64,000 bases of DNA. Origin: RUG369 sp050949645 (GTDB taxonomy: Bacteria; Planctomycetota; Planctomycetia; Pirellulales; Thermoguttaceae). The position numbers were made by a program, and so were the translations under genes. This document shows positions 1 to 7,508 of the stretch, piece by piece (positions within the stretch are counted from its first letter, which is position 1; each line of letters starts with the position of its first letter). Location of the stretch: assembly GCA_050949645.1 (NCBI GenBank), contig JBMNGC010000001.1, positions 2,294,001-2,358,000 on the forward strand, written 5' to 3'. The notes below the pieces were generated by a model. The model saw only the letters and a program-made list of their open reading frames with translations, made no database searches and was not told the DNA's origin.

Positions 1-920
1 ATCAAGAGATCCTCAAAACGATCGTTCGTCGTCATACGACGCAACGATCGCACGCGACGCGTCGTTTCAGCAAAGACCGTCTCCTGACGAAGCGTCGCTC
101 TACCCGAGACGGAAGACGACGCGTCGATCAATTTTGGGTCGCCGTGGCGACGAATCAATTCTCGTCGGAACCGCGCGTCCTGCGTAGGGTCAAAGAGGAA
201 GAAAACGCACTTGCTCTTCTCTAGATGTCGCGTCACAGGATTCGACGCAATGTCGCTCGTCGGAAGATAACTTTCGCCGGCGTTGTCGTAAAGGCAGATC
301 ATCCGGGAATAATTCTTGTCGACGTCGACGTTCTGCTCCGCGCCGTTCGATTTTCCGACAAGGAAAACGAAAGGCTGGGGGTAAATGACCGTCTGTTCCC
401 CGAACCGAACCGCGTCATAGAGGTCGCCCTGCTCTTCCGTCTTCTCAATGCGAACGAGTCCGCCCCCTTCGTTAAGGAACTGAAGCGACTCGTATTCCTG
501 GAGCCGATGATTCATACTCGGATCGGCGTCGGTGAAGTTGATCTTAAACCTCGAAGGCAAGGCGCGGCGCAACGACCAGGTCGAGGACGCCAGATAATAT
601 GATTTTCCGCACGCGGGCGCTCCGACGATCGACATGAAGATCGCGGGCGAGTCGACGGAAGAAGCGGGAATCCTGAGGTGACAGCGCGGACATGCCATAG
701 CGCGACAGGGGGTTCCGCGCGCGTCCAGGGGAACGCCGTACGCGTCGTATGTGGTCGGCAGAAATCGGACGCGTTCCGTTTCCCCGACTCGAACGTCGCC
801 TACCAGAGACGGGTCTTCGGAAATCCATAGAACGTCCTCTGGTAGAAATTCGTTCCAGCAGTGCGGACAGACGACCTCTTTTAAGAGCCTTCGTCGAGCC
901 GTCTGAAAAATTGCCGTCAT
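1..920 (-). CDS. Zinc-ribbon P-loop GTPase-like protein (3' end outside window)
   Basis: An open frame runs from the ATG at 920 leftwards off the window (306 codons seen). Two CxxC pairs (residues 18-21 and 77-80) suggest a zinc ribbon. A P-loop GAPACGKS (100-107) and a DNAGE segment (212-216) fit the G1 and G3 motifs of a TRAFAC-type GTPase. The GKSYYL layout recalls bacterial double-GTPase (DO-GTPase) families, but that assignment is from memory. A GAGGAG Shine-Dalgarno site lies about 9 bases before the ATG. It is the last visible gene of a co-directional group with a MotA/ExbB channel and two ExbD-like proteins, so a role in coupling nucleotide state to an envelope complex is inferred. 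Substrate and partner are unknown. Confidence 0.75.
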   Translation of the reverse strand, partial: MTAIFQTARRRLLKEVVCPHCWNEFLPEDVLWISEDPSLVGDVRVGETERVRFLPTTYDAYGVPLDARGTPCRAMACPRCHLRIPASSVDSPAIFMSIVGAPACGKSYYLASSTWSLRRALPSRFKINFTDADPSMNHRLQEYESLQFLNEGGGLVRIEKTEEQGDLYDAVRFGEQTVIYPQPFVFLVGKSNGAEQNVDVDKNYSRMICLYDNAGESYLPTSDIASNPVTRHLEKSKCVFFLFDPTQDARFRRELIRRHGDPKLIDASSSVSGRATLRQETVFAETTRRVRSLRRMTTNDRFEDLL

Positions 921-1030
921 CAGGGTTTGCTCCTCAGTGGCGCGGTTAGCGGCATGCGAAGTTGTCAACGACAAGCCGCAAAGGTCGATCAACGGTTCTT
1001 TGTCAATTGTTCGCGTTCACAATCGTCGGG

Positions 1031-1618
1031 TCAGAAGACAAAATAAAGAACCTTGCTTGAGGGGATCGACGGTTTGTCAACGAGTCCGCCTGATTTTTCA
1101 GCGAGCGCGAGCGCCTGATCCATGAGTTCGCTGAATTGCTGCGCGTCTTTGCCCTTCCCGTCCGTTCCCTTCGTATCAAGCCCTCTTTTACGAAGCTCAG
1201 AAATAAGCTTGCTCGATTTTTCGAGCGATTTACTATATTTCTTTCGGTCGAATTCCTTCTGCGCTTCCGCGAGCTCGTCTTGGCGTTTCTCAAGTTCCGT
1301 TTTAGGGGGGACGACAGGCTGCGGCGCAGGCGGATTGACCTTCGGGGTAGGAGGCCGGGGCGCGACCTTCGCAGCGCTCTCAGCGCTCGATTTCGAATCG
1401 GCGGGCGCTGCGCCTGATTTCTTTTTGCCCCCGACGGATGCGTCGTCTTTCGTCGCCATAGCGCGGCTGGCGTCTTTATCAGCCTGAGGCATTTCAACGT
1501 ACGCGCGGTCGCCTTTGCCTTTTTTACTCCACCATGCCGCGTAGGAAAGAGACGACGTCGCAAATAACGCGAGCGCCAAGATCACGAGCGTCAACGTGAC
1601 GCGTTTTCTAGCGTTCAT
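1031..1618 (-). CDS. Exported coiled-coil protein, unknown function
   Basis: 195 residues starting MNARKR; the frame is open 27 codons further upstream but CAGGAG precedes the 1618 ATG, so that start is preferred. An N-terminal hydrophobic signal-type segment (about residues 5-26, ending near SYAA) is followed by a Lys/Ser/Pro-rich linker and a charged helical stretch (about 100-165) rich in Glu and Lys. No enzymatic motif or lipobox is visible. It lies 22 bases after the upstream ExbD-like gene and 110 bases before the GTPase gene, so it is probably the periplasmic accessory of the same unit. Not recognised as a named family. Confidence 0.6.
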   Translation of the reverse strand: MNARKRVTLTLVILALALFATSSLSYAAWWSKKGKGDRAYVEMPQADKDASRAMATKDDASVGGKKKSGAAPADSKSSAESAAKVAPRPPTPKVNPPAPQPVVPPKTELEKRQDELAEAQKEFDRKKYSKSLEKSSKLISELRKRGLDTKGTDGKGKDAQQFSELMDQALALAEKSGGLVDKPSIPSSKVLYFVF

Positions 1619-1640
1619 CTGTTCGTCTCCTGTAATGCTG

Positions 1641-2564
1641 TTATTGCGACCGGGAGTCGGAACCGCCGCGGTCGTAAACGGGAACGCCCTCAGGTCCAAT
1701 CATCGGACAAATACGAAAGAGGCGATCTTTGAGGAAATCGCGGACGATCCCGTACTCTTCGTAGGAATCGCTCGCGACGATGATCACTATCGTTTCGCTT
1801 TTAGGGTTGAACGGCGCGAACGTCGCCTCGAGGCGTCTCATCACGCCTGGCGCGTTAAGGTCGACTCCACGCCACGGCAACGGTTCGGTGCGCGCCGACG
1901 TCCCCTTTTCTTCGACGACGTGAAAATCGTCCGTATTGAGCGTCTCATAAGCGCCGTTGTACTTGTGCCATACGTACAGGCGTCCATACTTCAGGATGAC
2001 GCCGACCTGGCGACGATAACCAAATTCGGAGCGCATCTGGGGCGGCGACGTTCGGCGCGTCGCGAGCCGGCGCGAAGAGGCGGCGTCGTATTCGGCGGCC
2101 TCCAGACGTCTCGTCGCTTCGTCAAGTTCGGCGAGCGCGGTCTTAAGCTCGACGCCAAGTTCAAGGCCGCGACGTTCAAGCGCCGCTATCTCCTGCGACT
2201 TCGCGGCGTTGGATTCGCTAACCTCGCGGAGCTCGTCGAGAACGTCAAGCGTCTCGTTGTGGAATTGCACAACCTCATGCGACTCTAGCGCTTCGACGAT
2301 CGAACGCGCCTGCTCAACTCGATCGGAAACCTCGCGCCATTGGTTTTGGAGGTTCTCAAGTTCCGCCTCAAGCTCCTGAAGTTCGACCGCGCTTGCGCGT
2401 TCTTCCGCGATCGCCTCCTCATAGACCTTATCGGTCGTCTGACGCATCGAGACGACGACAAAGAGCATGATGAAGACGAATCCGCCGAACATATTGCAGA
2501 TCGTATCGAGGAACAGCTCAAGGCTATCCTGCGACGCTCCTTGTCGACCGCGTCTTCTACTCAT
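1641..2564 (-). CDS. ExbD/MotB-like single-span coiled-coil protein (copy 1)
   Basis: 307 residues. A short basic N-terminus is followed by one membrane span (about 20-45) with an Asp at its entry in the pattern D-T-I-C-N-x-x-G, then a long coiled coil (about 50-175) and a compact C-terminal domain (about 185-290). This order (cytoplasmic tail, one helix with an acidic residue, long periplasmic part) is that of ExbD/TolR/MotB/ZorB stator subunits. The C-terminal domain does not show a recognisable OmpA peptidoglycan motif. It sits 65 bases downstream of a similar protein and next to a MotA/ExbB partner. Role as the rod subunit of a proton-driven complex is inferred. Confidence 0.65.
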   Translation of the reverse strand: MSRRRGRQGASQDSLELFLDTICNMFGGFVFIMLFVVVSMRQTTDKVYEEAIAEERASAVELQELEAELENLQNQWREVSDRVEQARSIVEALESHEVVQFHNETLDVLDELREVSESNAAKSQEIAALERRGLELGVELKTALAELDEATRRLEAAEYDAASSRRLATRRTSPPQMRSEFGYRRQVGVILKYGRLYVWHKYNGAYETLNTDDFHVVEEKGTSARTEPLPWRGVDLNAPGVMRRLEATFAPFNPKSETIVIIVASDSYEEYGIVRDFLKDRLFRICPMIGPEGVPVYDRGGSDSRSQ

Positions 2565-2629
2565 TATACCAGAGATTCTCCTTAATGGCGACGGTCGGAT
2601 CGCAACGCAAGACCGACGCTAACCTTCGG

Positions 2630-3412
2630 TTATTTTTCATGCAGGAACACCAGCGGTTTCGACTCGCCAATGAGATCGACGCCATGGCGGTATCCCGCCT
2701 CTTCAAGCTCTCGGAAGGCAAAATTGTAGTTCTTTGCGCCGCTTGGACGAACGATCAGGACGAAATATTCCGAGCTCGACGGTCGCGTGTTCGCCCAGTT
2801 GACGAAGGAGAACCACGTGTCGAACGTCAGCTTTTCCTGAGCGCCATGAACGATAAACCTCGAACCGGTCACCTCGACGTACCAAGGCTTTTCGCGAACG
2901 GAATCAGAAAAGGCATAGACGGCGCTCTCCTGAAGATTGAACTCCTGAGCGGCGATCTCCTCAGCCTGCTGGACGCGATTCTCCGCGAGTTTCTGTAGAT
3001 CGTCGACGCGCTTTTCAACGTCGGCGAAACTCGCTTCCTGCTCTTCGAGTTTATCAAGTTCCTCTTCGAGACGTTGCGACTCCTCGTTGGCGCCCTCAAG
3101 TCGTTTCCGCGCGTTGGCAAGTTGCGCTTTGACCTCGCCGAGCGAGAGTCCGAGCGCCGACGAATCGATCGACGTCGTCGCTTCGACCTGCGCGTTAAGC
3201 GCCTCGAGATCCGACTGGAGCGTTTCGACCTGCTCGCGAACCGATTCGACCTTCGAGCTCGCGACGGCGCTCGTCTTCGCCTCCGTCATGACGCGCTGCG
3301 CAAGCGATAACGCGAGCATGAGCGTCACGAGGACAATCACGCCGCAAACCGACGTAATGGCGTCCTGAAACGCAAAGAGGGAGAACGGCGCTCCTTGTTT
3401 TCTACGACTCAT
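2630..3412 (-). CDS. ExbD/MotB-like single-span coiled-coil protein (copy 2)
   Basis: 260 residues with the same plan as its neighbour: short tail starting MSRRKQG, one membrane helix (about 18-40) entered by D-A-I-T-S-x-x-G, a coiled coil (about 45-155) and a small C-terminal globular part (about 165-255). The shared D-[AT]-I-[TC]-[SN]-x-x-G motif suggests that both keep the acidic residue used for proton transfer in MotB/ExbD proteins. The two are about 65 bases apart and start alike (MSRR), so they look like diverged paralogues that could form a mixed stator. Which ion is used cannot be told. Confidence 0.65.
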   Translation of the reverse strand: MSRRKQGAPFSLFAFQDAITSVCGVIVLVTLMLALSLAQRVMTEAKTSAVASSKVESVREQVETLQSDLEALNAQVEATTSIDSSALGLSLGEVKAQLANARKRLEGANEESQRLEEELDKLEEQEASFADVEKRVDDLQKLAENRVQQAEEIAAQEFNLQESAVYAFSDSVREKPWYVEVTGSRFIVHGAQEKLTFDTWFSFVNWANTRPSSSEYFVLIVRPSGAKNYNFAFRELEEAGYRHGVDLIGESKPLVFLHEK

Positions 3413-3477
3413 TCTTCATCCAACAAATAAGGGAACGGCGGAGCCCATCGACAGCCGCAGCAGACGCTTTTCGCGCG

Positions 3478-4359
3478 TCAGTCGTCCTCTTTTGATTCCG
3501 ATTCGAACTCGATGTTCGGACGTTCGCGCACGCGGAGCTTCGTCACCACGTTCACCGTGCAGTACTCGGAGCACGCGTCGAGGAGCTCCTCTTCCGACTT
3601 ATGAACGAACGTCGCAAAGAGCTGGAGCGCAAGCGCGACGGCAAGCGCGACGAGCGTCGTCTCGAACGCCGTCGAAAGCCCGGCGGTCACGTCTTTAAGC
3701 GCCGGGGTCAGCGTCGAAATATCGCTCGTGGCGGTCAGGACGCCGGTAAAGCTCCCGATCGCCTGCGAAAGTCCGATAACGGTTCCGATGAATCCGAGGA
3801 TCGGGATCGCCCAAAGAAACCCGTTGACAAGCGCGTAGGAGGTTTGCGACGCGTTCTCGTCCTGTTCCGCCTGAGTTCGGAAGAGCGAGTCCGCGTCGGA
3901 AATCTGCCCGAAGTTGCGAAGATTCGAGAGCGTCTGAACGACGCGACGATAGACGATAAAGTCCTTCGGCGATTCCGCGTGCTTACTGATCGTGTCGGCG
4001 ACTTCGTCGACCGTGTCGACCGTTAGCGTAAAATCAGGGTCGACTGGAAGAATCGGCAACTCCAGCGGTCGACGCTGCAACTTGATCTTGCGCGTCTTGA
4101 TAAACAAGATAAAGAACGTCCAGAACCCCAGGAAGACGACGGCGTAGGGCGTCCACCCTCGATCCGTAAACATCCTCGTGAAGGCGCTCTCCGGTATGAA
4201 AATTAACGTCACATAGTACGCGACGGTAAAGATCAACGCAATCAATCCGGAGCAAAGCGCTCCAACCTTCGTATAACGCCCCCCGTTGAAGCCAAGTCGA
4301 CGTTCAAAGTCGTCCCGACGCCAAGACAGTTTGCGGATCGCTTCTATTTTTTCGGTCAT
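3478..4359 (-). CDS. MotA/TolQ/ExbB family proton channel
   Basis: 293 residues. Two helices near the N-terminus (about 30-55 and 68-90), a cytoplasmic loop (about 95-175), and two longer helices (about 180-205 and 225-255) carry the conserved MotA/ExbB signature: a Gly/Pro-rich third helix (PILGFIGTVIGL) and a fourth with TAFETTLVALAVAL. A hydrophilic acidic tail follows. It is the first gene of the five-gene minus-strand unit, so it probably supplies the ion channel for the two ExbD-like partners downstream. A GAGAG site lies before the 4359 ATG. The family spans flagellar stators, Tol/Ton energisers and Zorya defence; the sequence alone does not choose between them. Confidence 0.85.
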   Translation of the reverse strand: MTEKIEAIRKLSWRRDDFERRLGFNGGRYTKVGALCSGLIALIFTVAYYVTLIFIPESAFTRMFTDRGWTPYAVVFLGFWTFFILFIKTRKIKLQRRPLELPILPVDPDFTLTVDTVDEVADTISKHAESPKDFIVYRRVVQTLSNLRNFGQISDADSLFRTQAEQDENASQTSYALVNGFLWAIPILGFIGTVIGLSQAIGSFTGVLTATSDISTLTPALKDVTAGLSTAFETTLVALAVALALQLFATFVHKSEEELLDACSEYCTVNVVTKLRVRERPNIEFESESKEDD

Positions 4360-4601
4360 TCTGCCAACTCTCTATCAAAACTAGGCGACGCGATCATCGC
4401 GTCCTCTAAAGTATAACAGACGCCCGGGCTCCGCGCTATAAAAATTCAAACGCTGTTGAGAGAAAACGTTATTTTCAACGCTCTCGCTACCTTAACGTTC
4501 TGCGCGAAGGGAACGCCCGCGTCAATCGATCAGATAACAGGGGGGCGTCTAAATGCCGCGTCAAGTTCTCTTGCAGTGTATCCGCCGTCGCAAGGCCCTG
4601 G
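4360..4601. other. Leader between candidate RNA/attenuator and MotA-like gene
   Basis: No convincing gene. This stretch separates the minus-strand hairpin terminator at 4602-4645 from the MotA-like start at 4359. It may be the 5' leader of the five-gene operon if that terminator acts as an attenuator. A weak 77-codon plus-strand frame here has no ribosome site and looks like chance. Confidence 0.4.
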
Positions 4602-4645
4602 AAAAAGCTCCGACGACCTGGTTTCGTTGACCAAGTCGTCGGAGC
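4602..4645 (-). terminator. Rho-independent terminator, minus strand, no protein gene upstream
   Basis: Two 16-base arms (4607-4622 and 4630-4645) pair almost perfectly around a 7-base loop. The single mismatch on the plus strand becomes a G-U pair on the minus strand, where the stem is followed by five U. No minus-strand protein gene lies between this hairpin and asd, so it must end a non-coding transcript or attenuate the operon that starts at 4359. Confidence 0.7.
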
Positions 4646-4839
4646 GGACGCCGCAGTCAGGGGTGGACAAGCGCGAAAAAAGCTTGTGAGAAAATGCTGC
4701 GGCTATATAGCGGCGGGTTCGGGTGCGCCGCTACTTCAAATTCCTTGTTTTCACGGAAGGAAGGATGAGCAAATAACTCCAGTCGACGTCAGAGTTTAGA
4801 ACGCAGAACCGAAGATTCTAACGCCCCTCACGGCGACAA
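4602..4839 (-). ncRNA. Candidate structured RNA or attenuated leader
   Basis: On the minus strand a promoter-like pair (-35 TTGACT at 4868-4873, -10 TACAAC at 4846-4851, spacing 16) would start an RNA near 4839 that reaches the terminator at 4602-4645, giving about 240 bases. Inside it a strong hairpin forms from complementary AGCGGCG/CGCCGCT arms near 4711-4735. No known family (RNase P, tmRNA, SRP, 6S) was recognised by eye. It may be an independent RNA or the regulatory leader of the channel/GTPase operon. Confidence 0.35.
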
Positions 4840-4845
4840 TGCTTT

Positions 4846-4873
4846 GTTGTAGAGAAAACAATTCCTGAGTCAA
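4846..4873 (-). promoter_or_regulatory. Sigma-70-like promoter for the minus-strand RNA
   Basis: Reads TTGACT, 16 bases, TACAAC on the minus strand. The match is moderate (5/6 and 4/6). Its value lies in pointing at a transcript that meets a strong terminator 200 bases on. Confidence 0.35.
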
Positions 4874-5003
4874 GAGCTCGACTCGTTGCAAACAGAAATT
4901 CTCAAAATATTTTCTTAGAAAGGGGGGCAAGGGCGTCAAAATAGCGCTTCAAAAGACCTCCGGAAGAACGTCGACTCTCCGAAAAGGCGTATTTCATATC
5001 TTC

Positions 5004-5032
5004 TTGTTATTCTTTAGTTTGCAATTTATATA
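5004..5032 (+). promoter_or_regulatory. Sigma-70-like promoter of candidate small RNA
   Basis: TTGTTA, 17 bases, TATATA on the plus strand. It is followed about 110 bases later by tandem hairpins ending in a U-run, with no open frame between. Confidence 0.4.
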
Positions 5033-5038
5033 CGAAAA

Positions 5039-5175
5039 AATTCTGCCTCCTGAGCGGCGATCAAGCGCTAGGGCGCGGTAATGACGTGGAAGTCAAATAT
5101 TTTAAATTTTTATTTTAAAGTTAGCCAAGGCTAATAAAATTACTATAAAGCCGCCTTGAAATGGCGGTTTTTTTA
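5039..5175 (+). ncRNA. Candidate small RNA upstream of asd
   Basis: The promoter at 5004-5032 would start an RNA near 5039. It contains a perfect small hairpin (TTAGCC-AA-GGCTAA at 5121-5134) and ends with a second hairpin (CCGCC/GGCGG arms, 5151-5167) followed by a T-run to 5174. asd has its own promoter after this terminator (5187-5214), so the short unit looks independent. It could instead be an attenuated leader of asd. No riboswitch consensus such as the lysine element was seen. Confidence 0.4.
5146..5175 (+). terminator. Rho-independent terminator, plus strand
   Basis: GCCGCC and GGCGGT arms around TTGAAAT, followed by seven or more T. There is no plus-strand protein gene upstream in the window, which is why an RNA gene is proposed. 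Confidence 0.6.
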
Positions 5176-5186
5176 AATCCGCCCTC

Positions 5187-5214
5187 TTGTCCTTTGGCGT
5201 TTATATTCTATTAT
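5187..5214 (+). promoter_or_regulatory. Promoter of asd
   Basis: TTGTCC, 16 bases, TATTAT, about 110 bases before the asd start and just after the terminator of the candidate small RNA. Confidence 0.45.
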
Positions 5215-5326
5215 GGACGGTTGCTTCGGGGAGAGTTGTCAAATGAAATCTTAGTAGTTAACTCCTCTAACTTCTGCAATCCAGTTTACGCGTTTTTCGC
5301 GACTGAACAAACAAGGTTACCAGCCA

Positions 5327-6343
5327 ATGTATAATTCTGTTGCCGTTGCCGGCGCAACCGGCGCTGTTGGTACTCTCATTATCCGTCTGCTCCAGGAACG
5401 TAAGGTTCCCTATAAGAAAATGAAGTTCCTTGCTTCCAAAAGAAGCGTTGGAATGGAGATTCCTTTTAACGGAGAGGTTGTCAAGGTTGAGGAGCTCACC
5501 CCCGACGCTTTTAACGACGTCGATCTCGTGATCTCCAGCACCCCCGACGACATTGCTCGCGACTTTATCCCCGAAATCCGCAAGCGCGTTAAGCTTATCG
5601 TCGACGAGAGCGGATACTGGCGAATGTTCCCCGACGTGCCGCTCGTCGTCCCTGAAGTCAACGCCAAAGAAATTCTTAAGCACAAGGGGCTCATCTCAAG
5701 CCCGAACTGCTCGACGACCCAGCTCGTCGTCGCGCTCAAGCCGCTCCATGACTTTGGACGCGTGCGCAGAGTCGTCGTGAGCACGTATCAGGCGACGAGC
5801 GGCGCCGGACTCGCCGGGACTCGCGACCTGGTCTCGAGCTCAAAAGCGTGGCTGGAAAACGACAATACTTACGTTGACTGCGAATGCGAAACGTTCCCCT
5901 ATCCTATCGGGTTCAACTGCATACCGCAGATTGGCAGCGAAAAGGAATTCGGATACACCTCCGAAGAACTCAAGTTGCTCTATGAAACGCGGAAGGTTCT
6001 CGGCGACCCTGGCATTCAGGTTTGCCCGACCGCCGTACGCGTGCCCGTCGCCAACTGCCACTCCGAGAGCGTCGTCGTGGAAACGGAGCGCAAGATCACC
6101 GTCGAAAAGGCGCGCGAGCTCTTCGACGCCATGCCGGGCGTCATTCTCATGGACGACCTTGCCAATAAAGAGTACCCCACTCCCTTCCACTGTCATGACA
6201 GGGACGAGGTCTACGTCGGTCGAATCCGCGAAGACTTATCGGCGCCCAACTCGCTCGCCTTCTGGTGCGTAAGCGACAACCTTCGCAAAGGCGCCGCGAC
6301 AAACGCCGTCCAGATCGTCGAATGGATCCAACAAAACATGTAA
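5327..6343 (+). CDS. asd: Aspartate-semialdehyde dehydrogenase
   Basis: 338 residues, the usual family length. It reduces aspartyl-4-phosphate to aspartate semialdehyde with NADPH, the branch point to diaminopimelate/lysine, threonine and methionine. The N-terminal dinucleotide motif GATGAVG (residues 9-15) and the active-site Cys128 in SSPNCSTTQ are present, as are the YQATSGAG segment and the C-terminal helix. An AAGG site lies about 12 bases before the ATG. The gene stands alone with its own promoter and terminator; dapB of the same pathway lies at 20029-20823 on the other strand. Confidence 0.95.
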   Translation: MYNSVAVAGATGAVGTLIIRLLQERKVPYKKMKFLASKRSVGMEIPFNGEVVKVEELTPDAFNDVDLVISSTPDDIARDFIPEIRKRVKLIVDESGYWRMFPDVPLVVPEVNAKEILKHKGLISSPNCSTTQLVVALKPLHDFGRVRRVVVSTYQATSGAGLAGTRDLVSSSKAWLENDNTYVDCECETFPYPIGFNCIPQIGSEKEFGYTSEELKLLYETRKVLGDPGIQVCPTAVRVPVANCHSESVVVETERKITVEKARELFDAMPGVILMDDLANKEYPTPFHCHDRDEVYVGRIREDLSAPNSLAFWCVSDNLRKGAATNAVQIVEWIQQNM

Positions 6344-6400
6344 GTAAGCCGCGTTGTTGCGACGTCATGAACGACGGTCGCGCAAAGGGCTGAGGATAAC

Positions 6401-6447
6401 AAAATATCGCCGCGTTGTTGAACTTAACAACGCGGCGATATTTTTTT
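6401..6447 (+). terminator. Terminator of asd (bidirectional)
   Basis: Long perfect stem (about 17 bp, AT-rich base and GCCGCG core) with a short loop near 6420-6424 and T-runs on both strands. It lies between asd and the convergent hydrolase gene. Confidence 0.85.
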
Positions 6448-6524
6448 GTCATGCGAGAGTCAGAGCGTCGGCTCGGGTTCAGTACGTTTGCGATCGCGCG
6501 CCGAACGCCGAACCGCTCGAGGCG

Positions 6525-7463
6525 TCACCAATTGAGGAACTCGAAGATCTCGCGAGTCAGGAAATTGCGAGACCCGAGCGAGTTCGGATCGTGAACGCCG
6601 CCGTCGGAGACGTGGAGCTGACAGCGAACGCCGTTGATCATCAGCTTCTCGTACATGACCGCGCTCTGGCTGAGGGGAACGAGCGGATCCATCGTGCCCT
6701 GGAGTAGAAGCGTCGGAGCAAAAGCGTTATCGACGTAGTTAATCGGCGAATATTCCTTCGCCTTCTTCATCAGGGCGTCGTGTTCCGGGTCGTCTACCTT
6801 TCCGGCGGAACGTTTGAAGCCGAACGCGTCGTAGATGCAGTCGATCACCAGGTCAGAGTAGCGTCTGAAAGAGTCCTCCAGGTCGGCGGGCCCGAAGAAA
6901 TCGATAACGCGCTGAACCTGGCCCGAGACGTCGAGGTTGTCGCCGACGTCGAAGATCGACTGCTCGTCGGAGATACCGAGGATCAACGACAGATGCCCGC
7001 CGCTCGAACACCCGCACACAGCAAAGCGATTCGGGTCGTAGCCATATTCCTCCGCATGTTTGCGCAGGAACCGAACCGCGGCGCGAACGTCCTCCATCGG
7101 GGCGGGAAAGACCGCTTCGTTGATCGGACGATGCGAGACGCTCGCGATCGCAAAGCCGCGTTCGCGCGCCCCAAATTCCGTCCAGACGCCGCCGGCGCCA
7201 GGTTCGCCGGAGTACCAGCATCCGCTATCAAGGTAAATGAGGAGCGGACGACCTTTAACGATCTGCCCGTCCTGGAGAGGAAGAAAGAGGTTCAGCTTAA
7301 TCTCTCGATCGCCGACCGTCTTATAGACGATATTGGAAATCGTCTGATATTCAGGCTCGGCGGCGACCGCTTTAGAGGTCAGAATCCCGGGCGCGGCAAC
7401 GATGGCCAACGCGGCTAGCGCCGAACAAAGAAAGAGACGACGCGATAGTTTGGCTATGTTCAT
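6525..7463 (-). CDS. Secreted alpha/beta-hydrolase (esterase-type)
   Basis: 312 residues with an N-terminal signal peptide (about 1-34, hydrophobic run ending AVAAEP). The fold is that of the BD-FAE/esterase-lipase group: nucleophile elbow G-C-S-S-G-G-H in the mature domain, acid residue in QGTMDPLVP, and His in the C-terminal DGGVHDP. The usual HGGG oxyanion motif is replaced by LDSGCW, which is unusual. The likely substrate is a carbohydrate ester or a small carboxylester outside the cytoplasm; this cannot be fixed from sequence. AAGGA lies six bases before the ATG. The next gene on the strand, the TPR protein, is 45 bases upstream. Confidence 0.75.
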   Translation of the reverse strand: MNIAKLSRRLFLCSALAALAIVAAPGILTSKAVAAEPEYQTISNIVYKTVGDREIKLNLFLPLQDGQIVKGRPLLIYLDSGCWYSGEPGAGGVWTEFGARERGFAIASVSHRPINEAVFPAPMEDVRAAVRFLRKHAEEYGYDPNRFAVCGCSSGGHLSLILGISDEQSIFDVGDNLDVSGQVQRVIDFFGPADLEDSFRRYSDLVIDCIYDAFGFKRSAGKVDDPEHDALMKKAKEYSPINYVDNAFAPTLLLQGTMDPLVPLSQSAVMYEKLMINGVRCQLHVSDGGVHDPNSLGSRNFLTREIFEFLNW

Positions 7464-7508
7464 AACGTTCCTTTAAACAAGAGGAATAACGGGCAAGACT
7501 ACCAAAGC

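Noticed and set aside
1..4359. Zorya-type defence system
   Set aside because: A MotA-like and rod proteins are present, but no ZorC/ZorD-type helicase or nuclease is seen; the GTPase does not belong to Zorya. Cannot be excluded beyond the left edge.
4456..4689. 77-codon plus-strand frame
   Set aside because: No ribosome site and it runs across the minus-strand terminator hairpin.
4690..5000. RNase P, SRP, tmRNA or 6S RNA
   Set aside because: Looked for the conserved cores on both strands; none was present, so only an unnamed RNA is proposed.
5039..5175. Lysine riboswitch before asd
   Set aside because: The conserved lysine-box segments are not seen, and a separate asd promoter follows the terminator.
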